Notes: a model not told the origin generated them from the sequence alone. A stretch of DNA of 64,000 bases from Bradyrhizobium sp. CIAT3101 (GCF_029714945.1 NZ_CP121634.1:6965001-7029000); one strand, 5' to 3'; counted from the stretch's first letter, positions 52,558-62,711 are shown. Translations and numbers: made by a program.

Positions 52558-52950
52558 CCGGCATTTCGACTGCGATTGGGAGGCTTTGCTGCCATTGCGG
52601 CAACTATTCCGCACCAAGCAATTTGCAAAGCGGTAACCCAATCTACTTCTTTTCGGGATGCAGAATTGCGCGCACGACCGCGAGGAGCTTTGCGGAATTG
52701 AGCGTCGTCGCTGATGGCTGGCGCGAAGCGCGCGATGAATTGTCGGTTGACGATGGACATCGACACCAAGAGCAGCAAATAGGAAGAAGTTCGGATCGGC
52801 TTCCCGCTCGCCATCATCATGGTTCGCCGCCTCGATCAAAGGCAGCATGATGTGAATACTGATCGAAAAATGCCCCCTATCGGCGTCATCAGGACCCCTC
52901 TAGTCCATTGATTTTGTTGGATTGGAGTCATGGGCCCCCGGCGCCGTTCA
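52558..52950. other. No gene recognised
   Basis: About 390 bp between the esterase and the IS66 remnant. The minus-strand frame has no recognisable family. Probably IS-derived debris. Confidence 0.4.
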
Positions 52951-53072
52951 TAGTCGGGACCCCTCGCCGAAACCCACTCCTGGACCGTAAGCGCCAAGCT
53001 TTGCATGCCGCGACGCATGTCGGTGTGGCCAGTGGCGATCCAAACCCTGACGCCGCTCGGGATCGGGATCAT
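52951..53072 (-). pseudogene. tnpB: IS66 TnpB, N-terminal fragment
   Basis: ATG 53072: 'MIPIPSGVRVWIATGHTDMR' and 'RGMQSLALTVQEWV', then unrelated sequence. The start of an IS66 TnpB; about 40 of 115 residues remain. ATG overlaps the tnpA stop (ATGA). Confidence 0.7.
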
Positions 53073-53471
53073 CGTCGTCGCAGGAGCTCAAGAACCCGTT
53101 GCAGCGCCTCGCCGTCGACGTCCCGGTCAACGCGAACACGACAGCCACCGCCAAGCTCAATCTCGATGATTCCGACCCCTTGCGCGCTGTGCAGGCGGTG
53201 GAGACACCGGTTGTGGCGTGTCGCTCGAGATCGGAGCCGCCACCGGTGTGATCTCGACGGGAACGAGAGCTGGCACGGAATCTCCGCCTAGTCGCCCCAG
53301 GCGCGCCTGTCGACGCCAGGTGAACAGCAGGCTGTGAGCCACCCCGTGCCGGCGCGCAACGCCGCAGACCGTCTCGCCAGCCTGCAACGTCTCTTCGACA
53401 AGGCGAACCTTCTCGTCGTAACTCCATCCCGCCGACGCTCGGCGCCCAACACATTGACCTGCATTCGCCAC
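53069..53471 (-). pseudogene. tnpA: IS66 TnpA, frameshifted
   Basis: 'SYDEKVRLVEETLQAGETVC' and 'GVARRHGVAHSLLFTWRRQA' form the helix-turn-helix. A frame change near 53165 is followed by 'IIEIELGGGCRVRVDRDVDG' and 'EALQRVLELLRRR' to the TGA overlapping tnpB. This is a different IS66 lineage from the copy at 1-714. It occupies the right end of the 4.5 kb insertion. Confidence 0.7.
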
Positions 53472-53551
53472 GTGACCTTAAAGCTAGATTTAAGGTCAAA
53501 TCCTCGGGCCGCCTCTCAAACTACACAAGGTGGCCGCCGCCGGAGGGATAC

Positions 53552-53561
53552 AGTTCCGCCC
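53552..53561. repeat. Direct repeat, right flank of the 4.5 kb insertion
   Basis: AGTTCCGCCC, identical to 49076-49085; the aminotransferase sequence resumes here. Confidence 0.65.
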
Positions 53562-54373
53562 CCTACTGGACTACTTTTCCCGCTCAGATCATCGTCGCCG
53601 GCGGCACACCGCTCTTTATTCAGACCCGGCATAATGGCTATGTCCCGAGGCTCACGAACTTCACCGCGGCAATTACATCGAAGACTAAAGCGATCGTGAT
53701 CAATACGCCGAACAATCCGACCGGCACAGTCTACGACCGCGACACCCTGGCCGACATTGGCCAGCTCGCCATCGACCGGAATCTCTGGATTATCTTCGAT
53801 GAATGCTACGGGGCTTTCACCCAAACCCCACATACCCATCATCCGATCGTCTCTGTGGCCCCCCAGGCACGAGCTTGGACCTTGATTGTCAATTCATTCT
53901 CCAAGTCGGTAGCCCCAACCGACTGGCGAGTCGGCTATCTCGCTGGCCCCAAGGCGGTCATCAGCGCGGTTAAGGCCCTACAGGGCCATACAACCTCGAA
54001 TTCCAATGTTATTGCACAGCAGGCGGTACTCCGACATCTGGAAGCCGGCGATACTGCCTTCCAGCTGCAATTGCAGTGTCGCGTTGCTAACGCACGGGCG
54101 CTCGGACTCTCGATCCTGTCAGCACTGACATCGGTGCCCCAGCCCGCGACGCAAGGTGGATTCTATTTTTATCTCGATCTTACTGAATTGCAGCGCCGGA
54201 CCAAGGTCGGTGACCGTGAGCTCAACGCTGATGACGTCGTTAGCGCGTTGCTGATAGACGCTAATGTCGCAACAGTTTCGAGCACAGCCTTTGGTGATCC
54301 CGCCGGGGTCCGACTCTCCTACGGCATCTATCTCGAACTCGCAAAGGCTCGCGGCGTCTCACCGCAACTTTGA
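53552..54373 (+). pseudogene. Class I/II aminotransferase, C-terminal part (interrupted gene)
   Basis: Resumes with 'YWTTFPAQIIVAGGTPLFIQ', then 'KAIVINTPNNPTGTVYDRDT', 'LWIIFDECYGAFTQTPHTHH', the PLP-lysine site 'LIVNSFSKSVAPTDWRVGYL', and 'GGFYFYLDLTELQRRTKVGD'. 'GDPAGVRLSYGIYLELAKA' is followed by an early stop at 54373. Together with 48727-49085 it would form a complete enzyme of about 390 residues. Frameshifts on both sides of the joint and at the C-terminus show it is dead. Confidence 0.8.
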
Positions 54374-54494
54374 ACAAATGGAACTGGCCTTTTTGGTTCA
54401 CAATGCGGATTCCGAGACGATCGCGCGCACTTTGGAGTTAGGAGGACCTGATCGTTGGGGCATTTATCCAGTCGGATAGCGACCGGAGAAATGG

Positions 54495-56002
54495 ATGCCG
54501 ACGAGGAGGGTTACGATGCGCCACGTGCGCGAGATTTTGCATCTGAGCCTGGAAGCAGGGCTATCGACGCGGGTGATAGGCGAGCGTTCCGGGGGCGGGG
54601 CGACCACGGTTCGGGATATGCTGAAGCGGTTTGCACGCTCGGGGCTAAGCTGGCCAGTCCCTGCGGAGATAAGCGACGCCGAGCTGGAAGCGTGCCTGTA
54701 CGGCTTACCTGGGGTGAAGCCCGCCGGCGCAAGCAGGCGGAACCGGACTGGTCGGCGGTGGCACGTGAGTTGAAGCGCAAGCATGTGACGCCGCAGGTTC
54801 TGTGGGAAGAATATATCGGCGCGCAACTATCGCTACAGCCGTTGGTGTGACCTGTTCCGGCGCTGGGAAGGCCGCCTGCCTCTGACGATGCGGCAGAACC
54901 ACGGGGGCGGCGAGAAGATGTTTGTCGATTACGCTGGCGACAGGGTGCCGGTTGTAGTCGACCGCCGGACCGGTGAGTGCGCGGTGCCCATCTGTTTGTG
55001 GCGGTGCTCGGCGGATCGAGCTTGTCATTTGCCTGCTCGACGTGGACCGAGCAGTTCGCCGATTGGATCGAGGCGCACAATCGCGCCTTCGTCTTCGGCG
55101 GCGTGGCCCATCTTCTGGTCCCCGGCAACGCGAAGGTCGCGGTGATCGAGGCGTGTCACTTCGATCCGATGGTCAACCGCAGCTATACCGACATGGCGCG
55201 CCATTGCGGCACGGCGGTGCTCCCGGCGCGGCCGAGGAAGCCGCGGGATATGGCGAAAGTCGAGGCCTGCGTCGTCATTATCGAACGCTGGGTTCTGGGC
55301 CGCTTGAGTAACCGGATCTTTTACAGCCTGGCCGAGGTGAACGCTGCGGTCGCCGAGTGCATCGCCGATCTCAACGACACACGGGTGCTGCGCCAGTACA
55401 GCAAAACGCGGCGTCAGCTGTCCGAGGAGATCGACGCGCCGAACCTCAAGCCGCTGCCGAGCGAACCGTGGATCCATGCTTAGTGGAAGCGTTGCCGGGT
55501 TGGGCTCGATTATCACATCGCGATCGAGCGCCACCATTACTCGGCGCCGTGGCCCTTCGCCCGCCGCGAGGTCGAGGCCCGCATGACCGCACGCACCGTC
55601 GAAATCTTCCTTGATGGCGAACGCATCGCCGCCCACATGCGTTGAAGCGGCAACGGGCGGCATACGACGATCCACGAACATATGCCGTCGAGCCACCGGC
55701 GCTACCGTGAAAATGGACGCCGTTGAAAATCCGGGAAGAAGCTGCGCGGATCGGGCCAATGCTGTCGCTGCTGGTTGAGAAGATCATCGAGGATCGGCCG
55801 CATCCCGAGCAGGGCTACCGTTCATGCCTCGGCATCATCGGACTGGAGAAGCGCTTTGGCGCCGAACGCCTGGAAGCGACCGCGCGGCGCGCGCTGGAGA
55901 TCCAGGCGCGCAACTATCCCTCGGTCGAATCGATCCTCGAGAAGGGGCTCGACAAGATCCCGGTGCGCAAAGCCCCGGAGCAAACGCCGATCGTCCGGCG
56001 CG
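54495..56002 (+). pseudogene. istA: IS21 IstA transposase, multiple frameshifts
   Basis: Pieces in order: 'HVREILHLSLEAGLSTRVIG' (helix-turn-helix), 'SWPVPAEISDAELEACLYG', 'CDLFRRWEGRLPLTMRQNHG', 'GGEKMFVDYAGDRVPVVVDR', 'FADWIEAHNRAFVFGGVAHL', 'YTDMARHCGTAVLPARPRKP', 'KVEACVVIIERWVLGRLSNR', 'FARREVEARMTARTVEIFLD', 'MLSLLVEKIIEDRPHPEQGY' and 'IQARNYPSVESILEKGLDKI' to 'PEQTPIV'. At least four frame changes or stops. The normal IstA end lies beyond a CGCG inversion joint at 55999. Confidence 0.75.
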
Positions 56003-56099
56003 TCAGCTTGCGCTTTACGGCTGGTGCATCCTCACTAGACAGCGCATGAATCTGAAAATAGTTCTTGGCGAGATCAACGCCTATTCTAATAAACTTCAT
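56003..56099 (-). pseudogene. IS110 transposase N-terminal fragment (inverted)
   Basis: ATG 56099: 'MKFIRIGVDLAKNYFQIHAL' then 'SSEDAPAVKRKLTR', the start of an IS110 DEDD transposase. It breaks at CGCG (55999-56002). If the 728 bp between this CGCG and the one at 56723-56726 is flipped, it joins in frame to 'VLLEDRPCRAGMEACG' of the large IS110 fragment. Confidence 0.75.
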
Positions 56100-56180
56100 C
56101 TCGGACGGTCTCCCTTCTTTGTGGCGCTCTGGCGACCACGCCTTGGCACTATGATGCCGTTGAGGTGAGGCCGTCCACAC

Positions 56181-56682
56181 CATCAAGGATAAGGAGATCG
56201 ACCCTGGCGAGGCTTTTCATGCGCGCGGAGATGCGGCCGTCACCCTTGGCCAGGGACAGGTCATCGATCAGGCGCGGCAGCCGGGCGTAGAGGACCGAGC
56301 GATTGTCACGGCAAGCCTTGTGGCCGATGGCGCAGGCCAACCAACTCTTCCCGACGCCGGCCGGCCCGATAATGGCCAAGCCCTCATGGGCGGCGATCCA
56401 GTCGCCCTTGAGCAGCCTGTCGAACAGTCGGCGATCGAGACCGCGCGCAGCCCGGTAATCGACGTCCTCAGGCACGGCATGGTGGCGTAGCCGGGCATGA
56501 CGAAGGCGAAGCGCAAGGCGCCGGTCATTGCGGTAGGTCGCCCTCGTGATCAGGAGAAGGGCAAGCCATTCGGCGTGGCTGAGGTTGGCGACATCGCCCT
56601 TGCTTTCCAGTTCGATGAACGCATGGGCCATGCCTGCCAGACCGAGTTGCCCCAGCAGTTCGAGTGTCGGGTGTTTGAGCAT
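56181..56682 (-). pseudogene. istB: IS21 IstB ATPase, N-terminal two-thirds (inverted)
   Basis: 'MLKHPTLELLGQLGLAGMAH', 'HAEWLALLLITRATYRNDRR', Walker A 'GLAIIGPAGVGKSWLACAIG', 'ARVDLLILDG' (Walker B), after which IS110 terminal sequence begins. The matching C-terminal third lies at 57893-58121 on the other strand. AAAGGA precedes ATG 56682. The opposite orientation to istA is explained by the 0.7 kb inversion. Confidence 0.8.
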
Positions 56683-56723
56683 TTCAGTCCTTTCGGTGGT
56701 AATATCCGGGGGCCCGGAGATAC

Positions 56724-57632
56724 GCGAGTTCTTCTCGAGGATCGACCGTGCCGCGCTGGCATGGAGGCTTGCGGCTCAGCGCACTATTGGGCGCGCGAAC
56801 TGAAGGCATGGGACACGATGTGTCTCTGATGCCGCCGGCCTACACAAAGCCCTATGTCAAACGAGGTAAGAACGATGCCGTCGATGCGGAAGCCATCTGT
56901 GAAGCGGTCTCGCGCCCTGCCATGCGTTTTGTGCCGATCAAGAGCGCTGATCAGCAAGCGACCCTGATGTTGCACAAGACGCGCGAGCTGCTGGTCAAAC
57001 AGCGAACGATGAGCGTGAACGCTCTACGCGGCCATTTGGCGGAATTCGGTCTTGTCGTCGCCAAGGGCACCGGCCGCGTCGACGAGCTTTTAGGCCTCGC
57101 AGAAGGCGACGCGACTCTTCCCGACGCCGCTGTCCTGGCCGCGAAGGTTCTCGGTCAGCAAATTGATGCGCTCGGAGGCGCACTCGATGATTTGGAGAGG
57201 GAGATCGCCAAGGCTCACGCGCTCAGCGAGACGAGCCGTTCGCTCGGAGAAATTCCCGGCGTTGGCAAGCTTGTTGCCTCGGTAATTACAGCCAGTGTAC
57301 CAGACCCAAGCGTATTCAATTCGGGACGGGATTTTGCTGCCTGGCTGGGTCTGACGCCCAGGCAAATTTCAAGCGGGGGTAAACCAACTCTCGGAACCAT
57401 CACCAAGGCCGGTAATCGATATATAAGGAAGTTACTCGTTCTCGGAGCAACATCGCTTCTAAACGTTGTGGAAAAATGCCGTGGCGGCTTGCGCGACTGG
57501 ACTGTCGGGCTTTTGGCTAAAAAGCTGGCGCGGCTTGTGACCGTCGCCCTCGCCAACAAGCTTGCTCGGATCATCTGGGCAATGATGAAAACCGGAGAAT
57601 GTTTCCGCGCCGAGATGTTCGCCAAACTTTGA
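56724..57632 (+). pseudogene. IS110 transposase, main part
   Basis: 'VLLEDRPCRAGMEACGSAHY', 'WARELKAW', one missing base near 56808, then an open frame: 'PYVKRGKNDAVDAEAICEAV', 'RELLVKQRTMSVNALRGHLA', 'LGEIPGVGKLVASVITASVP', 'RDFAAWLGLTPRQISSGGKP', 'GNRYIRKLLVLGATSLLN'. Complete apart from the inverted first 33 residues and the single-base deletion. It sits inside istB. 57633-57885 is the IS110 3' flank and holds no gene. Confidence 0.8.
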
Positions 57633-57892
57633 GTGTCGGACAGCCGCATCGAAGAGTTATAAGCTTGGTAAGTGCAAGAAAGGCATGATGAAAGACAGCG
57701 GTCGCCACCGAAAACCAGGAAAACCCGACCAGTCGTGTGAGCCTCAAAGCTCGCATCCTTGATGTGACCCCTTGCTTGTCGGACTTCATCAGGGCCAGCG
57801 GAGATATGATCCGCGCTAAAGGCCGGACATACGATCGCAGCCGTCCAAGTCGTTCGAAGTGCCAAATTGTGCTTGCCATCAGAGGCCGTGCT

Positions 57893-58121
57893 TGAACCGC
57901 TCGACGGCAATGCCCGTCACCACCTGCTCGAAATCCTCGAAGACCGGTACGGGCGTCGCTCAACGCTGGTGACCAGTCAGCTCCCGGTGGCCCGCTGGTT
58001 CGATCTGATCGGGGATCCCACCTACGCCGATGCCATCCTCGACCGCCTCGTTCACAACGCTCACCGGCTCGAACTCAGCGGCGAATCCATGCGCAGGTCC
58101 ACCATCCCCGCTGCCGCTTGA
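57893..58121 (+). pseudogene. istB: IS21 IstB ATPase, C-terminal third
   Basis: '[20 protein letters not shown]', '[20 protein letters not shown]', '[20 protein letters not shown]', 'ELSGESMRR'. It picks up exactly where the minus-strand istB fragment stops, showing that IS110 inserted in istB after the Walker B region. Confidence 0.8.
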
Positions 58122-58276
58122 CCAGACCCCAAACATAAGGACATCTTGCCGTGACGATCAGGTGCTCCACCTGCGCGATCAGATCGGAACGCTGCGCGGC
58201 ATCAGATCGGAATACATGCGCGCGATCGTCGGAATCCGCATTCACAATGCGCTTCTAACAAAAGAGAGCTACCACC

Positions 58277-59044
58277 GTGTCCGAAATTCCAGGCTACGCC
58301 ATCATCCTTGCGGCGGGGGTCGGTTCGCGCCTGCGTCCTCTGACCGAGATCCGACCAAAGCCGCTAATCGAAGTGCTTGGCATTCCGATCTTGCACAACG
58401 CACTTCGCAATCTCGCGGCTCTTGGCGTCGCCGAGACGACCGTCGTCGTCGGGTATCGCAAGGATGACATCATGGCGGCGTGCGGCGATACATTCGACTA
58501 AATGAAGATCAGCTACGTCGAATCTTCGCACTTCGATCATACCGGGAGCGCCTATTCCCTTTGGCTTGCACGCGACACCCTTATGAAAGCCGACGTACTC
58601 TTGTTGGAGGGCGATGTCTTTTTCAAAAGTTCTGCTCTTACTCGGCTACTCGATCATCAAGGTGATGTCGCAGCGATCGACGTCTTCAACGAAACGATGA
58701 CCGGATCGGCCGTACCCCTCTCTGAGGGCGGCTACGTGCGCGAATTCCGTATGAACCAAGGGAGTGCCGACCTATCGATAGAGCCACTCTACCAGACCAT
58801 CAACCTCTTCCGCTTCGACAAGGATACGGTGAAAGAGCACCTTGTCCCGCGGCTAGATGCCCTTTTCGCTTCCGGCGACAACACCAAGTATGTGGAAGAG
58901 GTTCTCGCTTGGCTAATCACAGAAGGCGAGCTGAGGATAAAGGGCGCGCTCTGCGATGGCCTTAGATGGTTCGAGATCGACAGCGCTATAGACCTCGGCG
59001 TAGCCGAACGCATTTTCAGCGACCCAGCAGCCGCACCTCACTGA
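58277..59044 (+). pseudogene. Sugar/choline nucleotidyltransferase split by an in-frame stop
   Basis: GTG 58277 (AGAGAGC upstream): 'YAIILAAGVGSRLRPLTEIR' and 'PKPLIEVLGIPILHNALRNL', the nucleotidyltransferase signature GxGxRLxPxTxxxPKP. TAA at 58499-58501 is followed at once by ATG 58502 in the same frame: 'MKISYVESSHFDHTGSAYSL', 'ADVLLLEGDVFFKSSALTRL', 'IDSAIDLGVAERIF'. The pieces make one protein of about 255 residues like LicC-type phosphocholine or MobA-like sugar-phosphate nucleotidyltransferases. Adjacent stop-start could allow re-initiation and two polypeptides, but the active-site loop and the metal-binding part ('EGDVFF') would be separated. Confidence 0.7.
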
Positions 59045-59312
59045 CACGGAGAATGGCGCAACTATAACGTCAAACAGTTTGTGATCATGATTGAGCATCT
59101 CCGAGATGCCACGCCGCGCCGCGACGATCTCCGGCTGGGAGATCGACGACACGGAGGATTTGCGACCGCACTGAATCCGCTCATCGGCAAGACTCGAAGC
59201 TTCCAACCTGCCGCAACGATCCGCAACTGTGTTGCATAGACTCTGCTTGCGACTGGCCCGCCGGAGAATGGGGAATGGCCAGTAAACAAATTCCGATTAA
59301 CGCTCCTATTTT

Positions 59313-60458
59313 TCAATTTTCCTCTTCCGGCGCCTCCGTCAGCACTTCAGGAGACTTGCTTTGCGGAGCCGAACAAAACTCTCCGTAACAAGCCTTCTCA
59401 CCCTTGTAGCTGGCTAGGGCCTGGAGCAACCGCGGTACGTAGAGCTGTTTCATTTTGTCCTGCATAGGCTTCGGATGGTCCAGCGATTTCAGTGCCAGCT
59501 CCACCAACTCGATCGCGCGTTCCTTGTTGCCGCTCTCGTAATAATACTGAGCGACCGCCCCATATACCCGAAACTTGTAGCCGTCGCCTTGCGGCGGATT
59601 TAGGGCCAGGATGTGTTCGGACAGATCCCTACCCATCGCAAAGCGCTCCTCACGCGGGAGATGGGACGTGTCAATCGCCGGATCGAAGAGTTCGCTTATA
59701 GCTATAGTCATCCACTCCTCGGACCTTTGGTCGATCGCGTCGCGAACCAATTGGCGCATGGCCGGCAGGCCCGTCCGCATGTCGCGCATTTTGTGAAGCA
59801 ACAGATGGGCATGAAGCCCTCGGAATTCGATTTGATTGGGCATCAAGGCAAGGCCCTCTTCAACGGCCGACAACGCGGCTTTCCAATCCTCCGCCTCCAT
59901 CGTCGGCTGAAGTTTTGCGTAGATTGGCTCGATCACCGCTCTTTCGCGGGTTATGCGTTGGTTTTCGTCGATCCGGTTCGTATCGGCGGCTTTGGCTTCA
60001 TCGCTAGTTCGCCAGATGCCGTCGAGAACTTTCGGCAAAACGTCATCGAGTTGCGTCGGATGTCCGATAAAGGCGATCTGACCGTCACGGTCGACGACGA
60101 ACGAGGTGGGAATTCCGACAGAAAAACTGGGCTCCATCCAGAGCTTGTTCATTTCGCCTGAGTAGTCGAACGCGATCCGATAGTTCAGCTTCGGAAACTT
60201 TTCGGTCAACCACGCGTCTAGCTTGGTTCGGGCCTCGTTCGCCGTTGGGGCGCTTTCGCTGGCTGCGACTCCGACGACCTCAAGCCCCCTGTCTCTGTAT
60301 TGCTCTCGCAGCTGCACCAGATGGGGCATCGCCTCCACACATGGCCCGCACCAAGTCGCCCAAAATTCGACGATGTACATCTTCCCGGGCTGAAAGTTCG
60401 TCAGGGGCTGGCCACGCAGCCAGCTCTGCACTTTAATAGGAGGAGCCAGGGATTCCAT
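59313..60458 (-). CDS. Thioredoxin-like (TlpA-type) protein with C-terminal helical repeats
   Basis: About 381 residues from ATG 60458; the frame is open to 60494 and ATG 60470 is possible. The thioredoxin domain is near the N-terminus: 'YIVEFWATWCGPCVEAMPHL' has the redox pair WCGPC, then 'PSFSVGIPTSFVVDRDGQIA' with the cis-proline. The C-terminal 200 residues are helical and TPR-like ('AVAQYYYESGNKERAIELVE', 'LALKSLDHPKPMQDKMKQLY'). No clear signal peptide, so probably cytoplasmic; the fusion suggests a thiol-redox or peroxidase role. Divergent from the nucleotidyltransferase. Intact. Confidence 0.8.
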   Translation of the reverse strand: MESLAPPIKVQSWLRGQPLTNFQPGKMYIVEFWATWCGPCVEAMPHLVQLREQYRDRGLEVVGVAASESAPTANEARTKLDAWLTEKFPKLNYRIAFDYSGEMNKLWMEPSFSVGIPTSFVVDRDGQIAFIGHPTQLDDVLPKVLDGIWRTSDEAKAADTNRIDENQRITRERAVIEPIYAKLQPTMEAEDWKAALSAVEEGLALMPNQIEFRGLHAHLLLHKMRDMRTGLPAMRQLVRDAIDQRSEEWMTIAISELFDPAIDTSHLPREERFAMGRDLSEHILALNPPQGDGYKFRVYGAVAQYYYESGNKERAIELVELALKSLDHPKPMQDKMKQLYVPRLLQALASYKGEKACYGEFCSAPQSKSPEVLTEAPEEEN

Positions 60459-60556
60459 GCGCAGCACCATGTTGCTCTCCAAAGCTATTGCCAAAGGTTG
60501 CTCGACTCTCTCAGACTCGTTCTGCTCTCGACGAAGGCGGCAACAATGCTTCGGGA

Positions 60557-61867
60557 TCAGTTGCCCAGAGCCTGCGCGACCAGCGCCTTGATCATGCGGT
60601 AGTAGTAGGTGCGAGTAGATCCTGGGGTCTGCGCCATGAAAACGACTGCCAGTTCCTCCCTTGGATCGATCCAGAAGAACGTTCCACCGTAGCCTGCCAA
60701 CATGTACTCGCCTTCGGAACCGGGCACGCCTGCGAGGCCTGGCCCCTGCCGGACCAAAACGCCGAGTCCGAATGTATAACCATCCAAACCCATCAGAGAG
60801 ATGCCGGGTGATGCTGGCACCCCGGGACGATTGCCGAGGTGATCTGAAGTCATCAGTTTAACCGTCGTGGGGCTCAGATACCGACGGCCGTCCAGAGTTC
60901 CGCCATTCAGCATCATTTGACAGAAGCGAAGGTAATCGGCCGCTGTCGACACGCCGCCTTCTCCAGCAAGGTCATTCAACGGATCGATCTTGATGTCGAG
61001 AAACTGTTCTTCCCTGCGCAGCGGCTCGGCAACTCGACTCCAATTTGCCTGAGGAACCTTAAAACCAGTGTCAGCCATCTTCAGCGGGCGGAATAGCCTC
61101 TCATCAAGAAACGCCGATAGGCGCTGGCCCGAGACCGCCTCGACCACGTGGCCGAGCACATCTACAGCCAAGCCGTACTCAAAGGTGGTGCCCGGCTCAT
61201 GGACCAGCGGCGTTTTGGCAATCGCGGCCGTGAATTGTTCAGGCGTGACCAAGCGCAATGGCTCAACAAGGAGGTTTGCCTCGGTGTAAGCCGCTTTGAT
61301 CTCCAGAATTTTCGAGAACTTTCCGTAAGTAAGGCCCGCGGTATGTCGGAAGAGATCGTGGATGGTCATCCGACGCTTGGCGGGCTCGCGGGTGGTCTTG
61401 CCGTCTTTGTCCGTGGCCAGGACGTCCATTTTGGCCAACTGCGGCAGGAACTTAGAAACGTCATCGTTGAGCTGGACCTTGCCTTCCTCGACCAGCATCA
61501 TGGCGCCAACCGAAGCAAGTGGCTTTGTCATGGAGCAGAGGCGGAAGATCGCGTCCTCAGTCATCGGCTTGCCCGCCGACGTATCTAGGAAACCGATAGC
61601 TTCTGAATAAATCAGTTTACCTCGCCGGGCGATCATGACGACGGCGCCTGGCACGCGCTCCGCGTCGACTTCCTTTTGCAGCACCGCGCGAATTCGGGAG
61701 AGCCGGTCTGGCGAAACATCGACGGCTTCGGGCTGGGCGGTTGGCCACGTGCAGATGCTATTGTCGCTGACGCCATGCTTGCGGCAAAGATCGAGCTCCG
61801 AAACGCCGGCCTCATGCTCTTTCAAAATCTTGATGATCTGTCCTTCCGAAAAGCGATTGTGCTTCAT
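60557..61867 (-). CDS. Serine hydrolase (beta-lactamase/esterase family) fused to IS3 OrfA N-terminus
   Basis: 436-residue chimera from ATG 61867. Residues 1-41, 'MKHNRFSEGQIIKILKEHEA' to 'CRKHGVSDNSICTW', are the helix-turn-helix start of an IS3 OrfA. From residue 42 the sequence is a class C beta-lactamase-like serine hydrolase: nucleophile Ser112 and Lys115 in 'FRLCSMTKPLASVG', second motif Tyr in 'TTFEYGLAVDVLGHVVEAVS', and 'EYMLAGYGGTFFWIDPREEL' near the end. Members act as esterases, D-aminopeptidases or transesterases and often carry a signal peptide; here the native start has been replaced. Without export signal it would be cytoplasmic. The catalytic domain looks complete. Confidence 0.75.
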   Translation of the reverse strand: MKHNRFSEGQIIKILKEHEAGVSELDLCRKHGVSDNSICTWPTAQPEAVDVSPDRLSRIRAVLQKEVDAERVPGAVVMIARRGKLIYSEAIGFLDTSAGKPMTEDAIFRLCSMTKPLASVGAMMLVEEGKVQLNDDVSKFLPQLAKMDVLATDKDGKTTREPAKRRMTIHDLFRHTAGLTYGKFSKILEIKAAYTEANLLVEPLRLVTPEQFTAAIAKTPLVHEPGTTFEYGLAVDVLGHVVEAVSGQRLSAFLDERLFRPLKMADTGFKVPQANWSRVAEPLRREEQFLDIKIDPLNDLAGEGGVSTAADYLRFCQMMLNGGTLDGRRYLSPTTVKLMTSDHLGNRPGVPASPGISLMGLDGYTFGLGVLVRQGPGLAGVPGSEGEYMLAGYGGTFFWIDPREELAVVFMAQTPGSTRTYYYRMIKALVAQALGN

Positions 61868-62015
61868 GCTCTGATCTTGTCTTGGGCCCGAACAAGCTTC
61901 GAACTGATTAAGCCCGCAGGCAAGGGGTCCGCGACGTCTGGTCTTCAGTAAGCCTAGTTGTAAGTGAGCACACCGTCTCACTTCAGTTGAGCAGCTTCAC
62001 GCCAATCTGTGAACC

Positions 62016-62532
62016 CTAGCTCGAATCGACCAAAACCAGCGGGTTTGGTGGTGAATTTGACGGTCTTCCTGACAGAGCCGCCAATGTGCTGGATGCAAAG
62101 TTAAACACCGCCTTACCGGAAGCGTCGACGCCAACCAGCTTACCGTCCTTCATGACAGGAGAACCGGCACCCTCCAAGATCTGCCCAACCGCAAATCCGT
62201 CGGCCGTGTGATGAACGTCGAGAGGAGCTAAGCACGTTCCTTTCTGACCATCCCATTCATTGGCCGATACTGCTGTAACCACGGCTTCCTTCAAGAGCCC
62301 ATCCACGCCGCGACAGGTATATTTGAAAATCGACAATGTCGTGTTCATTCCGATCACCTATTGGCTCTCGAGCAGCGACTATGGCGGTGCAACTGCAGCG
62401 CCCGATTGTGTTAACAAGGGTGACCCCGCTCATCCCAATCAAACCGAAAGCGGAACATAATACAGTCGCGAGAAACGGCTTTGTCACTTTGGCGATGCTT
62501 TCGCGGATAGGTTCTTCGCCTGGTATGTACAA
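62016..62532 (-). pseudogene. Possible secreted hypothetical protein, frameshifted
   Basis: A minus-strand frame from 62532 has a signal-like stretch 'VTKPFLATVLCSAFGLIGMS'. Another frame continues 'IFKYTCRGVDGLLKEAVVTA', 'ANEWDGQKGTCLAPLDVHHT', 'GFAVGQILEGAGSPVMKDGK' and 'LVGVDASGKAVFNFAS'. The second part looks like genuine protein, but I do not recognise a family. The two frames do not meet cleanly. 62533-62700 shows nothing further. Confidence 0.35.
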
Positions 62533-62711
62533 CTTGACGCTACGTGCGATTCAAGTCCCTTCGAGGGCTTGTTGCGTGAGTGCTACCCATAGCTAGGACG
62601 AGTGGTCGAGTTGCCATCATTGGACTCTCTTTACCCGCGAGCTGCTTCTCTGTCGGAAGCGAGGCAGACCGGTTAGAGGAAGGGGACCGGCATCATCCTA
62701 AGGCTCGATCT

